NCBI GenBank assembly: GCA_046329575.1
Contig: JAXLUJ010000010.1
Location: 62,001 to 126,000, forward strand
Reading direction: 5' to 3'
Length of the DNA: 64,000 nucleotides
Origin: UBA1941 sp046329575
GTDB taxonomy: Bacteria > Bacteroidota > Bacteroidia > Chitinophagales > LD1
Positions 6,772-15,435 of the stretch are shown here, piece by piece; position 1 is the stretch's first letter, and each line of letters starts with the position of its first letter. Below the pieces are notes generated by a model. The model was given only the letters and a program-made list of their open reading frames with translations. It was not told where the DNA came from and did not search any database. Made by a program: the position numbers and the translations under genes.

Positions 6772-9008
6772 CGCGAATAGTGGAATTGTAACGATACGAA
6801 AAAACTACGGCCCCAGTTCACGCTGGTGCTGTTTCCATTAAAATTATGACCAACGGCTGCTATTCCGGTAGCGGTTACGTCAGTTACATTCAACAAGTTT
6901 TTGCCGCCGCAAGTGAGTTGAATACGATTTTTCCAAAAATCGCGGGAAAGCGAAACATCCAGCATATGAAATGGCGCGCGAGTGCCTGATGAAATGCTGT
7001 TGTTGATGGAGTACAACAGCTTCTTTCCGGTGTACTTGTATTGGATGTTTACACCAATTTCGGCCTTTGGAATGCGATAGGTTACTGATGCATTCACATC
7101 AGGACTGAATAAAGCAGCTTTATCGTTAGCAAATTTGCTGTTAGCGATATTGTAGGAAATGTACATAACAGAGGCGGCTGCGCGTAGGCGATTCCATTGA
7201 TACTCGAGGCGGTGTTCTGCACCAATAGTCTGGTAACTCTTCAAATTGAAATACTGATATGTTACCGGCGAGGTGTAAGCGTTAGTGATGGCCAGATCGA
7301 TCTTGTTCTGGATTAAATTGAAGAAGCCATTATTGCACCATCGGATTGTATGTTCTTTAATGTGAAAAGTAAGATCGGCGGCTAACTGTACATTATGGCC
7401 TTGTTCAGCCTTCAGATCCGCATTTCCGTTCAAATCATGGTTACTGTCTTTGAACTGAAGATATAATTCTTTGAGCGATGGCGCCCGGTAACCCAGGCCA
7501 TAGGATGCGCGAAGTGTAAGGTATTTGTTCAGTTCACTTTTAATGTTGATAGAAGGAATTACCGGAGTCTTGAACTTGGTGTTGTAGCTGATGCGGGCGG
7601 CGGGCTGCACTTCAAACTGCGCTACCGGCTTCCATTTGATGCTAGCGAAGGCCGCGTAATCGCCCATTTGCTGATTGCCGTTCAGAATATGTTTTTGGAT
7701 GGTCCATTCCTGTTCAGCATCCACACCAAACTGGAAGCTGGCCTTTTTCGATTTGGTTTGAACAGTGTATGTAGCACGACCGCTGAACTGATGGTAAACC
7801 GAGGTATCTTGCGACTCATCTTTGCGCGGGGTTTCTACCAATGTATTCAGATCTTTTTTGTAATTATTCAAAAACCGAAAGAAACCGGTATAGCCAAGGG
7901 TAACGTCAACTTGTGACCCGTCTTTTATGGGAATCATGGCTATGGCAGTGGCGCGAGGACGATAGGTAAGAAAATGTTGATCGAAAGCGAAGGTAGTACC
8001 TGGGAGCAGATTACCCCGATCGATCAATAATTCACGGAAGAATGAAGCAGCCAGACTCACTTTAAATCGGGATGAATTGTAAGTGTATTTCAGATCGGCC
8101 GTATATTGTTCTTTCGGGCGCCAATCTTTGTGCCGTGAAGTATCGACCACCGAAAAGCCATCGAAGAAATTACGGCCCGCGCCGGCCAGCAATTGCGATT
8201 TTCCGAAATTACATGCACCGTTCAGTTCGATATTATACTGGCCAACGGTTTCGTAATACGCTTTCAGATTAACGTTGTATTTTTCGGAAGCAGCATTTTT
8301 GGTAATCAGGTTGATGACCCCGCCCATAGCATCGGTTCCGTAAGTTACGCTAAGCGGGCCTTTCACGATTTCCACTTTTTCGATATTGGCAAGCGAAATC
8401 TGACTGAGATCCAGTTTGCCGTCGAGACGGCCCACCAGCGGCACGCCGTCAACCATAATTTTTACACCTTCGCCCGAAACGCCCTGGAGGCTGATTCCGC
8501 TGCCGAAAACGGCGTCCTGTGTCATATCTACATTGAGGTTTCCCTGTAGCGCTTCGCGAAGGTTATTAGCGCCCCGTTCGCGAAAATCTTTTTGAGTAAG
8601 CACTTTAACTTCGAACAGCGAGCTTTTGGTGCTGTTGGGTAGATATTGACCAGTCACCACTACGTCTTCGAGGTTAGAAAATGTTTTCTGAAGCGCGTAG
8701 GTTCTGCTTTCAGGTTTAAAGAAGGTATCGCGAATGGTGTTATAGCCCAAATAGGATATGCTGATAACAATAGGCTCGGTAAAAGGTATTTCCAGCATGC
8801 CGCGACTATCAGCTACTTGTGCGTTTTGTTTTTTAGAAGGATGGAGGAGTGGTTGCGAACGGATGACGGCATTGCTGAGGAATTGATTGGTTTGGGCATC
8901 ATGAATTTGAAGGCTACAGGAAGTTAGGGGTTGTTGCGCCAACAATCCCGTGACGAAAAACACAGCACCGAAAAACCCCAAAATCCCCCCCCGAATGCGC
9001 GATTTCAT
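6768..9008 (-). CDS. TonB-dependent outer-membrane receptor (HmuR-like)
   Basis: The 746-residue protein has a signal peptide (MKSRIRGGILGFFGAVFFVTGLLAQ), an N-terminal carboxypeptidase-like regulatory beta-sandwich (about residues 30-110), a plug domain (about 115-235, with DVVVTGQ, GANNLREAL, IEKVEIVKGPLSVTYGTDAMGGVINLIT) and a long beta-barrel. It imports a bound ligand through the outer membrane using TonB energy. The HmuY-like lipoprotein follows with a 4-base overlap, so heme or another iron-porphyrin is the most likely cargo, by analogy with HmuR/HmuY. No TonB/ExbBD genes are nearby. The upstream intergenic region (9009-9294) contains a dispersed GC-rich repeat. Confidence 0.92.
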   Translation of the reverse strand: MKSRIRGGILGFFGAVFFVTGLLAQQPLTSCSLQIHDAQTNQFLSNAVIRSQPLLHPSKKQNAQVADSRGMLEIPFTEPIVISISYLGYNTIRDTFFKPESRTYALQKTFSNLEDVVVTGQYLPNSTKSSLFEVKVLTQKDFRERGANNLREALQGNLNVDMTQDAVFGSGISLQGVSGEGVKIMVDGVPLVGRLDGKLDLSQISLANIEKVEIVKGPLSVTYGTDAMGGVINLITKNAASEKYNVNLKAYYETVGQYNIELNGACNFGKSQLLAGAGRNFFDGFSVVDTSRHKDWRPKEQYTADLKYTYNSSRFKVSLAASFFRELLIDRGNLLPGTTFAFDQHFLTYRPRATAIAMIPIKDGSQVDVTLGYTGFFRFLNNYKKDLNTLVETPRKDESQDTSVYHQFSGRATYTVQTKSKKASFQFGVDAEQEWTIQKHILNGNQQMGDYAAFASIKWKPVAQFEVQPAARISYNTKFKTPVIPSINIKSELNKYLTLRASYGLGYRAPSLKELYLQFKDSNHDLNGNADLKAEQGHNVQLAADLTFHIKEHTIRWCNNGFFNLIQNKIDLAITNAYTSPVTYQYFNLKSYQTIGAEHRLEYQWNRLRAAASVMYISYNIANSKFANDKAALFSPDVNASVTYRIPKAEIGVNIQYKYTGKKLLYSINNSISSGTRAPFHMLDVSLSRDFWKNRIQLTCGGKNLLNVTDVTATGIAAVGHNFNGNSTSVNWGRSFFVSLQFHYSR

Positions 9009-9141
9009 TTACGAGTGCGAAATTAGGCGATAATAGAGGCCCACTGTCACGGAATTGTCAGAAGGGCTGATGATGATGGCAATTATACCAACACCTGACT
9101 TTGCTCAGATTTATGAAGCGAAGAAGGCACTTTTTGGGATT

Positions 9142-9249
9142 ATGGCTACACGCGGTAGGGGGCGGCAGGGCCGCGCCACAGGCGCGGGTGCGTAACGAAG
9201 TGGAGCACGGGAGGCGAAGCCGGACCCCGAAAGCACCCGGCATCCGCCA
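9142..9249. repeat. GC-rich dispersed intergenic repeat, copy A
   Basis: This stretch is far richer in GC than its flanks and aligns with a second stretch at 42364-42472 in the same orientation. Shared blocks, read on the minus strand, are GGCGG, GGGT-CG-CTTCGC, TCC-GTGCTC, CGCACC, CGCG-CC-T-CCGC and CCCT--CGC. It lies between the divergent TonB receptor and mrp genes. No convincing protein is encoded, although short open frames run through it. It may be a degenerate mobile repeat or a structured element. Confidence 0.55.
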
Positions 9250-9294
9250 ACATGAATTTCCGGAATTGAAACAGGAAATAATTTATTTCGCGGC

Positions 9295-10374
9295 ATGACT
9301 GAAGAACAGGTTTTAGCGGCATTGCGCACGGTAGACGATCCGGACATTAAGAAAGATCTGGTTTCGCTGAATATGATTGACAGGGTAGAGATTTCAGGAA
9401 ATAAGGTGTTTTTCCGCTTAACGCTCACCACTCCGGCTTGTCCGCTAAAAGAAAAGATAAAGAATGATTGTATTAACGCCATTCATAATCTGGTTTCGGC
9501 AGATGCGGAAGTGGAGATTGATATTACGGCCAGTGTAACCTCCAAGCGCGATTCGAACCTCAACATATTGCCAAGTGTGAAGAACATTATTTGTGTAGCC
9601 AGCGGCAAGGGCGGTGTAGGGAAATCGACAGTTGCGGTGAACCTGGCCTTTGCTTTGGCGCGGCAGGGCGCCAAGGTTGGATTGTTAGACGCCGATATTT
9701 ACGGCCCTTCGGTGCCTACGATGCTGGGTATTAAGGGAAAGCGGCCGGGTGTAAGATTGATTAAAGACAAGCATTACATAGAACCGCTGGAGGTGAATGG
9801 CGTAAAAGTGCTTTCGATAGGCTTGCTGATTGACGACAAGCAGGCGGTTGTATGGCGTGGGCCGATGGTAACTTCAGCGCTGCGGCAGTTTGTAACCGAC
9901 TGTATTTGGGGAAAACTGGATTATCTGATTTTGGACAGTCCGCCGGGAACGGGTGATGTTCACATTACTATGGTGCAAACGTTGCATGTAACGGGAGCCG
10001 TAATTGTTTCTACGCCTCAGGAAGTGGCGTTGGCCGATGCCCGCAAGGCGCTTTCGATGTTCCGTTTGGATACGATAAATGTACCGGTGCTTGGAATAGT
10101 GGAGAACATGGCCTGGTTTACACCGGAGGAGTTACCGAATAACAAATATTACATTTTCGGCAAGGGCGGGGCAGCCCAGATGGCTGCCGATTATGAGTTG
10201 CCGCTTTTGGGTCAAATTCCGTTAGTGCAGGGGATACGTGAGGGAGGAGACGAAGGCAAACCCATTGTTTTGGGCGATTCAATTACTGCGGCGGCCTTTA
10301 ACGAGTTAGCGGAAAATGTAGCGCGGCAGGTGGCGATTCGCAATGCCCAAGTTACTGAAAAAGCTTTTTTATGA
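9295..10374 (+). CDS. mrp: Mrp/ApbC family Fe-S cluster carrier ATPase
   Basis: The 359-residue protein has an N-terminal MIP18/DUF59 domain (residues 1-85; a TPACPLKEKIK segment with a conserved Cys) and a ParA/MinD-type P-loop ATPase domain with GKGGVGKST at residues 104-112, DADIYGPSVP, and LDSPPGTGD as switch. Such proteins carry or assemble iron-sulfur clusters. The CxxC pair seen near the C-terminus of many ApbC proteins is absent here; the ENMAWFTPEELP sequence stands in its place, which I believe is common in Bacteroidota Mrp proteins. Its stop codon overlaps the next start (ATGA), beginning a four-gene overlapping chain. Confidence 0.94.
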   Translation: MTEEQVLAALRTVDDPDIKKDLVSLNMIDRVEISGNKVFFRLTLTTPACPLKEKIKNDCINAIHNLVSADAEVEIDITASVTSKRDSNLNILPSVKNIICVASGKGGVGKSTVAVNLAFALARQGAKVGLLDADIYGPSVPTMLGIKGKRPGVRLIKDKHYIEPLEVNGVKVLSIGLLIDDKQAVVWRGPMVTSALRQFVTDCIWGKLDYLILDSPPGTGDVHITMVQTLHVTGAVIVSTPQEVALADARKALSMFRLDTINVPVLGIVENMAWFTPEELPNNKYYIFGKGGAAQMAADYELPLLGQIPLVQGIREGGDEGKPIVLGDSITAAAFNELAENVARQVAIRNAQVTEKAFL

Positions 10375-10751
10375 GTAAACGACTACTTCAGATTATTGCA
10401 GCGATTTGCGGCTTTAAGGCCGTAGCATTAGGCGCTTTCGGCGCCCATGGCTTGCGCGATTTACTGGATGCGCATCAGCATGAAATTTATGAGAAAGCCG
10501 TGATGTATCAGTTCTTTCACACTCTGGCTATGCTGATAGCGCTGCAATTAGAGGGTTCCTTTGGCCGGTATTCGGCGATTTCATTTTTGGTTGGTATCTT
10601 TTTTTTCTCGGGTTCGATATACGGCCTGGCCACGGCCCACTTAACCGGAATTTCTACCGCTATACTTGGTCCGGTAACTCCAATTGGTGGCGTATTTTTT
10701 TTGATTGGATGGGCGTTATTAGGGTACGGCTATTTTAAAGAAAAGCGGTGA
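10371..10751 (+). CDS. DUF423 family membrane protein
   Basis: The 126-residue protein has about four hydrophobic segments and the DUF423 (YgdD-like) signature: LGAFGAHGL near residue 21, YEKAVMYQFFHTLAML, and a C-terminal TPIGGVFFLIGWALLGY. The biochemical role of this family is unknown. The ATG overlaps the mrp stop, and its own stop overlaps the GTG of the next gene, so translation is probably coupled across mrp, DUF423 and GT87. Length matches the family. Confidence 0.92.
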   Translation: MSKRLLQIIAAICGFKAVALGAFGAHGLRDLLDAHQHEIYEKAVMYQFFHTLAMLIALQLEGSFGRYSAISFLVGIFFFSGSIYGLATAHLTGISTAILGPVTPIGGVFFLIGWALLGYGYFKEKR

Positions 10752-11914
10752 ACCGTTTGCTAAAGCTTTCGCCGGTAGTAATGGTGCTGTTGTATTTAAC
10801 AGCGGCACTAATTGCAAGTATTCCGCCGCTTTTTTTGCCATTAAAAGATTTTGGTACGGGAGCGGCCATGTATACCCACTATAATAATTATGTGATTTTC
10901 CGGAATGCTTACTTCCATTTGCTGGATGGAAAAGATTTGTATGCGTTGTGGCCAACGGAACAGTGGGATCTGTTCAAGTATAGTCCTACGTTTGCTTTGT
11001 GTTTTTCGCCATTTGCCCAACTTCCGGATGGGCTAGGTTTACCATTATGGAACGTACTGAATTCGGGAGTTTTGGCCATAGGTATTTGGCGATTGCAGCG
11101 GATAGGGGTGGGGCGAATAGGGGCTTTTTATCTTTTTGTATTTATTGAAATGCTTACCAGCATTCAGAATGCGCAGAGCAATGCATTGATTGCAGGTTTG
11201 CTTTTGCTGGCATTGGTAGATTTGGAAGAAGACCGTTCCCTGACGGCTGCGCTTTACATTGCACTAACTGTATTTATCAAAATATTCGGTCTGGTATTCT
11301 TGCTGCCTGTTCTTTTCTACAACAGCAGGTGGCGTTTTGCTTTATGGTTTATTATTTTCTCAGTGCTGCTGTTGTTGTTACCGCTGGTGGTGGTTCCGGC
11401 CGAACGGTTACTGTTTTTATATCGATCGTGGCAAGCCATGTTGGCTAACGACAGAGCTATAAGTGAGGGATTAAGTGTTATGGGTTGGCTGAACAGTTGG
11501 TTTGGTTGGCGGCCCGCAAAAGGACTGGTGACGGTGACAGGCGCCGGGCTGTTGTTGATTCCTTTAGTTCGATATAAATTGTGGGGTGTGCGTTTGTTTC
11601 GGTTGAGGTATGCCGCGCTGGTTTTGATATGGATGCTGATTTTTAATCATCGGGCCGAGTCGGCCACTTTTGTTATAGCGGTAAGCGGGGCCGGTCTTTA
11701 TTTTTTTTCGAAAGAGCTACTGCGTTATTCAGATTTGTTGTTAATGGCGCTATTGTTTGTTTTCACGATTCTTTCGCCCACCGATTTATTTCCTGCATAT
11801 TTGCGCGCTCATTTCATTATACCTTATGTGATGAAGGCGGTGCCCTGCATCATTTTATGGGTGGTGATTTGGGTGCAACTACTTACTCAGCAAAGTGAAT
11901 ATGACCTTCCTTGA
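10748..11914 (+). CDS. GT87/DUF2029 family membrane glycosyltransferase-like protein
   Basis: The 388-residue polytopic protein has roughly ten hydrophobic helices. It resembles the glycosyltransferase family 87 / DUF2029 group (polyprenol-phosphate mannosyltransferase-like, C-type GTs), with a periplasmic loop after TM1 holding YNNYVIFRNAYFHLLDGKDLYA and an aspartate-containing segment, then FKYSPTFALCF. A GTG start at 10748 overlaps the DUF423 stop. The next gene encodes GtrA, a membrane protein associated with polyprenyl-linked sugar transfer, which supports a role in cell-surface glycosylation. Donor and acceptor are unknown. Confidence 0.78.
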   Translation: MNRLLKLSPVVMVLLYLTAALIASIPPLFLPLKDFGTGAAMYTHYNNYVIFRNAYFHLLDGKDLYALWPTEQWDLFKYSPTFALCFSPFAQLPDGLGLPLWNVLNSGVLAIGIWRLQRIGVGRIGAFYLFVFIEMLTSIQNAQSNALIAGLLLLALVDLEEDRSLTAALYIALTVFIKIFGLVFLLPVLFYNSRWRFALWFIIFSVLLLLLPLVVVPAERLLFLYRSWQAMLANDRAISEGLSVMGWLNSWFGWRPAKGLVTVTGAGLLLIPLVRYKLWGVRLFRLRYAALVLIWMLIFNHRAESATFVIAVSGAGLYFFSKELLRYSDLLLMALLFVFTILSPTDLFPAYLRAHFIIPYVMKAVPCIILWVVIWVQLLTQQSEYDLP

Positions 11915-12308
11915 TCAACTTTTACAGCATGATCTTCTGATGAAGATGCTGAAATTTGGCGTGGTAGGATTTTCATCATTTGTAATGGATTTTTCAATCA
12001 CTTATGTAACCAAGGAAAAACTGCGTTTCAATAAGTACATAGCGAACAGTTGCGGCTTTTTCTTTTCAGCCATTTATAATTTCACATTAAACCGGCTTTG
12101 GACCTTTCATAGTCAGGATGATCAGATTGTGTTGCAGATGGTGAAGTTTGGTATTTCGATGAGCATTGGTTTATTGCTTGCCAATACGCTGATTTATGTT
12201 TTCAATGAAAAAATGAAACAGAACTTCTATGTATCGAAACTGATGGCTGTTTGTGTGGTGATGATCTGGAATTTTACGATGAACAACCTGATCATATTTT
12301 CGCACTAG
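11901..12308 (+). CDS. GtrA family membrane protein
   Basis: The product has four predicted membrane helices and the GtrA family pattern: KFGVVGFSSFVMDFSITYV, FNKYIANSCGFFFSAIYNFTLNRLWTF and a closing WNFTMNNLIIF. GtrA-like proteins are thought to flip polyprenyl-phosphate-linked sugars or to support teichoic or O-antigen glycosylation. The ATG at 11901 is chosen; an in-frame GTG at 11895 would add two residues. It overlaps the end of the GT87 gene and its stop overlaps the end of the convergent LytTR regulator by four bases. Confidence 0.9.
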   Translation: MTFLDQLLQHDLLMKMLKFGVVGFSSFVMDFSITYVTKEKLRFNKYIANSCGFFFSAIYNFTLNRLWTFHSQDDQIVLQMVKFGISMSIGLLLANTLIYVFNEKMKQNFYVSKLMAVCVVMIWNFTMNNLIIFSH

Positions 12309-13057
12309 TGTTCCAGCCAGTGGCGGAAGTCCTGAGCCTTTTCGCGGCTCACATCGGTGAGCATTCCATTTTTGAGCCGCACCTCCAATTTCAGGGAGCT
12401 ATGTTTTGAATAGCTTTCAATCCCATCGATATGTACTAAAGTTTGACGGTTGGCACGGAAAAAAATAGCCGGATCCACCAGTTCTTCCAGTTCATCAATG
12501 GTTTGATAATCGGTGATGAGTTTTTCGGTACTTGTATGCAGATAGATCACTGAATTTTTCGAAAAGCAGATGACGTCTTTTTGAGGAACGGGCAACCAGC
12601 CATTTCTTGCATGCACCAAAAACCGTTCTTTATACAATTTTACCGGAGGTTTTGAAAATAGTTCCGACAAATTTTGAAGGCTAAAATCGGGATTTGGAGT
12701 GGCATGAAGCCTTTTGAATTTTTCAAGCGCCTGAGTCAAAGCCTGCTTGTCGATTGGTTTTAGAAGGTAGTCGATGCTATTAACGCGAAAGGCTCTGACG
12801 GCATATTCGTTGTAAGCGGTAACGAAAATCACCGGTTTTTGAACCGGCACCTGTTGGAAGATATCAAAACTGATGCCGTCACTTAGTTGTATGTCACAAA
12901 ACAACAGATCAGGAAGGGGTTGGTTTCGAAGATAGTTTACGGCAGTTTCAACCGAATCAACCGGGCCCTCCACCGAGCATTCCGGAAGCAATTCCCGAAG
13001 AAGCGTTTTCAGGTTTTTGGCTATCAGTGGTTCGTCTTCAATAATCAGGGCCCGCAT
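12305..13057 (-). CDS. LytTR-type response regulator
   Basis: The 250-residue protein has a CheY-like receiver (residues 1-115: acidic E7/D8, phospho-acceptor D55 in LFCDIQLSDG, T80 and K100 in YLLKPID) and a C-terminal LytTR DNA-binding domain (about 140-250; FFRANRQTLVHIDGIESY). Such regulators normally pair with a LytS-type sensor kinase, which is not present next to it. It starts 2 bases after the sppA stop and is likely co-transcribed with sppA. Target genes are unknown. Confidence 0.94.
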   Translation of the reverse strand: MRALIIEDEPLIAKNLKTLLRELLPECSVEGPVDSVETAVNYLRNQPLPDLLFCDIQLSDGISFDIFQQVPVQKPVIFVTAYNEYAVRAFRVNSIDYLLKPIDKQALTQALEKFKRLHATPNPDFSLQNLSELFSKPPVKLYKERFLVHARNGWLPVPQKDVICFSKNSVIYLHTSTEKLITDYQTIDELEELVDPAIFFRANRQTLVHIDGIESYSKHSSLKLEVRLKNGMLTDVSREKAQDFRHWLEH

Positions 13058-13059
13058 GT

Positions 13060-14805
13060 TTACTGAATTTCCATAGGAGCGCGCATTTGAATTCCTTTAT
13101 AATGCTCCAAAGCTTTTATCGTATGGTAAACGCGGTATTGTTCTTCGCCCATTTCTTCACGAATCCAGCGTTCTTTGGTTTCGCCAAAACTTTCTGCGAG
13201 CTGTTCGCCCAAACTCTTTTCTTCAGGAAACGATTTCAGGCGGTATTCTTTGAGGTTAGCCTTTTTAGCTGCAAAAGCAATGGCGTTATCCAGACCGCCC
13301 AATTCATCAACTAACCCGTTTTGAATGGCTTGATTTCCCGTCCAAACGTGCCCTTGTGCAATGGTTTCAATATAGGCTGTATCTTTTTTACGACCTTCAG
13401 CCACTCGTTCTTTGAATTCGCGGTAAGTGCGCTCAATGCTGCGCTGTATCATAGCCTTTTCTTCAATGTCAAGTGGATTGGTTACCAGCCCGATGGAACC
13501 GTGGCGGGTTACTTCCACTTCGTCGGTGGTAATCCCGAGTTTATCGTTGAGTAATTTCTTGGCATTCGGAATAAGGCCAAAAACACCTATAGAACCGGTA
13601 ATCGTATTAGGTTCGGCGAAGATGCGATCGCCCATACAGGAAATGTAATAACCGCCGGAAGCTGCCACATTGCCCATAGAAACTACCAATGGTTTATCTT
13701 TTTTAGCCAGGATCAGTTCGCGCCACATCACATCCGATGCCAATGCACTTCCTCCGGGAGAGTTTACGCGAAGCACAATTGCTTTTACTTTTTCGTCCTG
13801 ACGCACTTTGCGAATTACTTTTGCCAATTCAGCGCCGCCAATCTGACCATCTTTACCTTCACCGTCCACAATTTCACCTTCGGCGTAAATCACTGCGATT
13901 TTTGAAGATGCACTGAGGTCCTTTTCCTGAGCTGCCGCGTACTTTGAAATTTCCACAAACTTCAGTTCGTCCTTATTTTCTTTCCCTGTTTTCTGTTTGA
14001 TGGCGGTTTCAATTTGATCGTAGTAACCCAGTTCGTCGGCCAGTTTCAGGTTTATGGCATCCTGAGGCATTACTGCCTGAAGGTTATTGATAGCTTCGTT
14101 CAGCGTATTCACATCAATTTTGCGATCAGCAGCAATAGCTTCCAGAAAGTGCTTATATACATCGTTATAAATATTGGTAAGCTGTTCGCGGTTCGCATCG
14201 CTCATTTTATCGCGAAGGTAAGGTTCAATGGCGCTTTTGAACGCGCCGCAGTGAAAGTCCTGAACTTCTACGCCCAATTTTTCGAGCATGTTTTTGTAGT
14301 ACATTATTTCACGGCCAAACCCGGTTATTTCCATGCCTCCGTTTGGGTTGATCATAATTTTATCGGCCACTGACGACACATAATAACTCTTCTGGGAAAC
14401 CATTTCGCCATAGGCGTAAACGAATTTTCCACTTTTCCGGAAGGCTTTTAGTTCTTCGCGGATTGCTTCCAGTGTGGCCATTCCATTCGGATTGATTCCC
14501 ATAGGCAGATAAATGCCTTTGATCTTGCTATCGGCAGCGGCGGCGCGAATGCTTTCCAGAATTTCCTGCAGTCCGGTAGCCTTTTTGGGTTTCATCGTAT
14601 TGAAGTCGAAGGCAGCAAAGGGATTGGATTCTGTTTTTTCCGGGATCTCGTAATTGAGATCGAGCTTTAGAACGGAATTGGCTTCCATAACAGGCTTTTC
14701 ATCTTTCGAGGCCATGGAAACCATGCCGATGATGAATAGGAAAAACAAAAAGAAGCAGAGAAAAATGCCAACAATAGTGGCCAATACATATTTAAGAAAT
14801 TGCAT
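13060..14805 (-). CDS. sppA: Signal peptide peptidase SppA, 67K type
   Basis: The 581-residue protein has one N-terminal membrane helix (residues 5-30) and two tandem S49 peptidase domains. The Ser/Lys dyad is visible: K190 in HCGAFKSAIEP of the N-terminal domain and S383 in GNVAASGGYYIS of the C-terminal domain. SppA degrades signal peptides left in the inner membrane after secretion. Length matches the double-domain type of E. coli. The LytTR regulator gene follows after 2 bases. The first ATG gives the membrane anchor and is kept as the start. Confidence 0.96.
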   Translation of the reverse strand: MQFLKYVLATIVGIFLCFFLFFLFIIGMVSMASKDEKPVMEANSVLKLDLNYEIPEKTESNPFAAFDFNTMKPKKATGLQEILESIRAAAADSKIKGIYLPMGINPNGMATLEAIREELKAFRKSGKFVYAYGEMVSQKSYYVSSVADKIMINPNGGMEITGFGREIMYYKNMLEKLGVEVQDFHCGAFKSAIEPYLRDKMSDANREQLTNIYNDVYKHFLEAIAADRKIDVNTLNEAINNLQAVMPQDAINLKLADELGYYDQIETAIKQKTGKENKDELKFVEISKYAAAQEKDLSASSKIAVIYAEGEIVDGEGKDGQIGGAELAKVIRKVRQDEKVKAIVLRVNSPGGSALASDVMWRELILAKKDKPLVVSMGNVAASGGYYISCMGDRIFAEPNTITGSIGVFGLIPNAKKLLNDKLGITTDEVEVTRHGSIGLVTNPLDIEEKAMIQRSIERTYREFKERVAEGRKKDTAYIETIAQGHVWTGNQAIQNGLVDELGGLDNAIAFAAKKANLKEYRLKSFPEEKSLGEQLAESFGETKERWIREEMGEEQYRVYHTIKALEHYKGIQMRAPMEIQ

Positions 14806-14920
14806 GAGGAGCGGTTATGTTGTTTTTGGTTGTTGCAATAATAATATTTTGCGAGCGGAATTGACTTACATGGGTTTTCCGTTATGACGCATTACTTTCC
14901 ATAAAATTGTTGAAATCGGG

Positions 14921-15412
14921 ATGATCTCCTATTTTTTATTGGGCACGAACATGGGTAATCGGATGAAGGCGCTGGAACTGGCGGTTAATTTACTGCGGAA
15001 TCGGTTTGGTAAGCCCTACGCCGTTTCGATGGTTTATGAAACTGCGGCATGGGGTAAAACCGATCAGCAGGATTTTCTAAACATGGCTATAGGGTTTCAT
15101 ATGGAGGATGATCCCGAGGCTTTATTGGATATCACTCAACAGATGGAAAGCGATTTGGGCAGAACAAGAACGGAGAAATGGGGACCCAGAGTGATAGATA
15201 TCGATTTGCTTTTAATGGGTTCAATGGTGTTTCAAAGTGAGCGGTTACAAATTCCCCATCCCATGATGCCGCAACGTCGTTTTACGCTGTTGCCATTGGC
15301 CGAGATCGCAGGAAATGTTCGGCATCCCATTTTGAACAAAACCATAAAGGAATTATTGGAAATTTGTCCCGATGAAGGCGCGGTAAATAGGGTTGGCCGG
15401 CTGTGCCTTTAA
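14921..15412 (+). CDS. folK: 6-hydroxymethyl-7,8-dihydropterin pyrophosphokinase
   Basis: The 163-residue enzyme transfers pyrophosphate from ATP to hydroxymethyl-dihydropterin in folate biosynthesis. Family motifs are clear: LLGTNMGNR near the start, VYETAAWGKTDQQDFLN, and the signature RTRTEKWGPRVIDIDLLLMG, then LQIPHPMMPQRRFTLLPLAEI. Length is normal for a stand-alone HPPK. It leads a plus-strand group with the DUF3822 and rsmD genes. Confidence 0.96.
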   Translation: MISYFLLGTNMGNRMKALELAVNLLRNRFGKPYAVSMVYETAAWGKTDQQDFLNMAIGFHMEDDPEALLDITQQMESDLGRTRTEKWGPRVIDIDLLLMGSMVFQSERLQIPHPMMPQRRFTLLPLAEIAGNVRHPILNKTIKELLEICPDEGAVNRVGRLCL

Positions 15413-15435
15413 AGGCATTTCTTATTTTCGCCGCT

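Noticed and set aside
8193..8549. Open frame opposite the TonB receptor
   Set aside because: It is a shadow of a clear receptor plug and barrel reading frame.
9009..9294. Possible cobalamin or other riboswitch upstream of the receptor or mrp
   Set aside because: No B12-box or other riboswitch core was recognised; the GC-rich part is the repeat.
9058..9298. Short open frames on both strands through the GC-rich stretch before mrp
   Set aside because: They follow the skewed GC composition of the repeat; none has a protein-like sequence, and the sequence recurs in a non-coding position at 42364.
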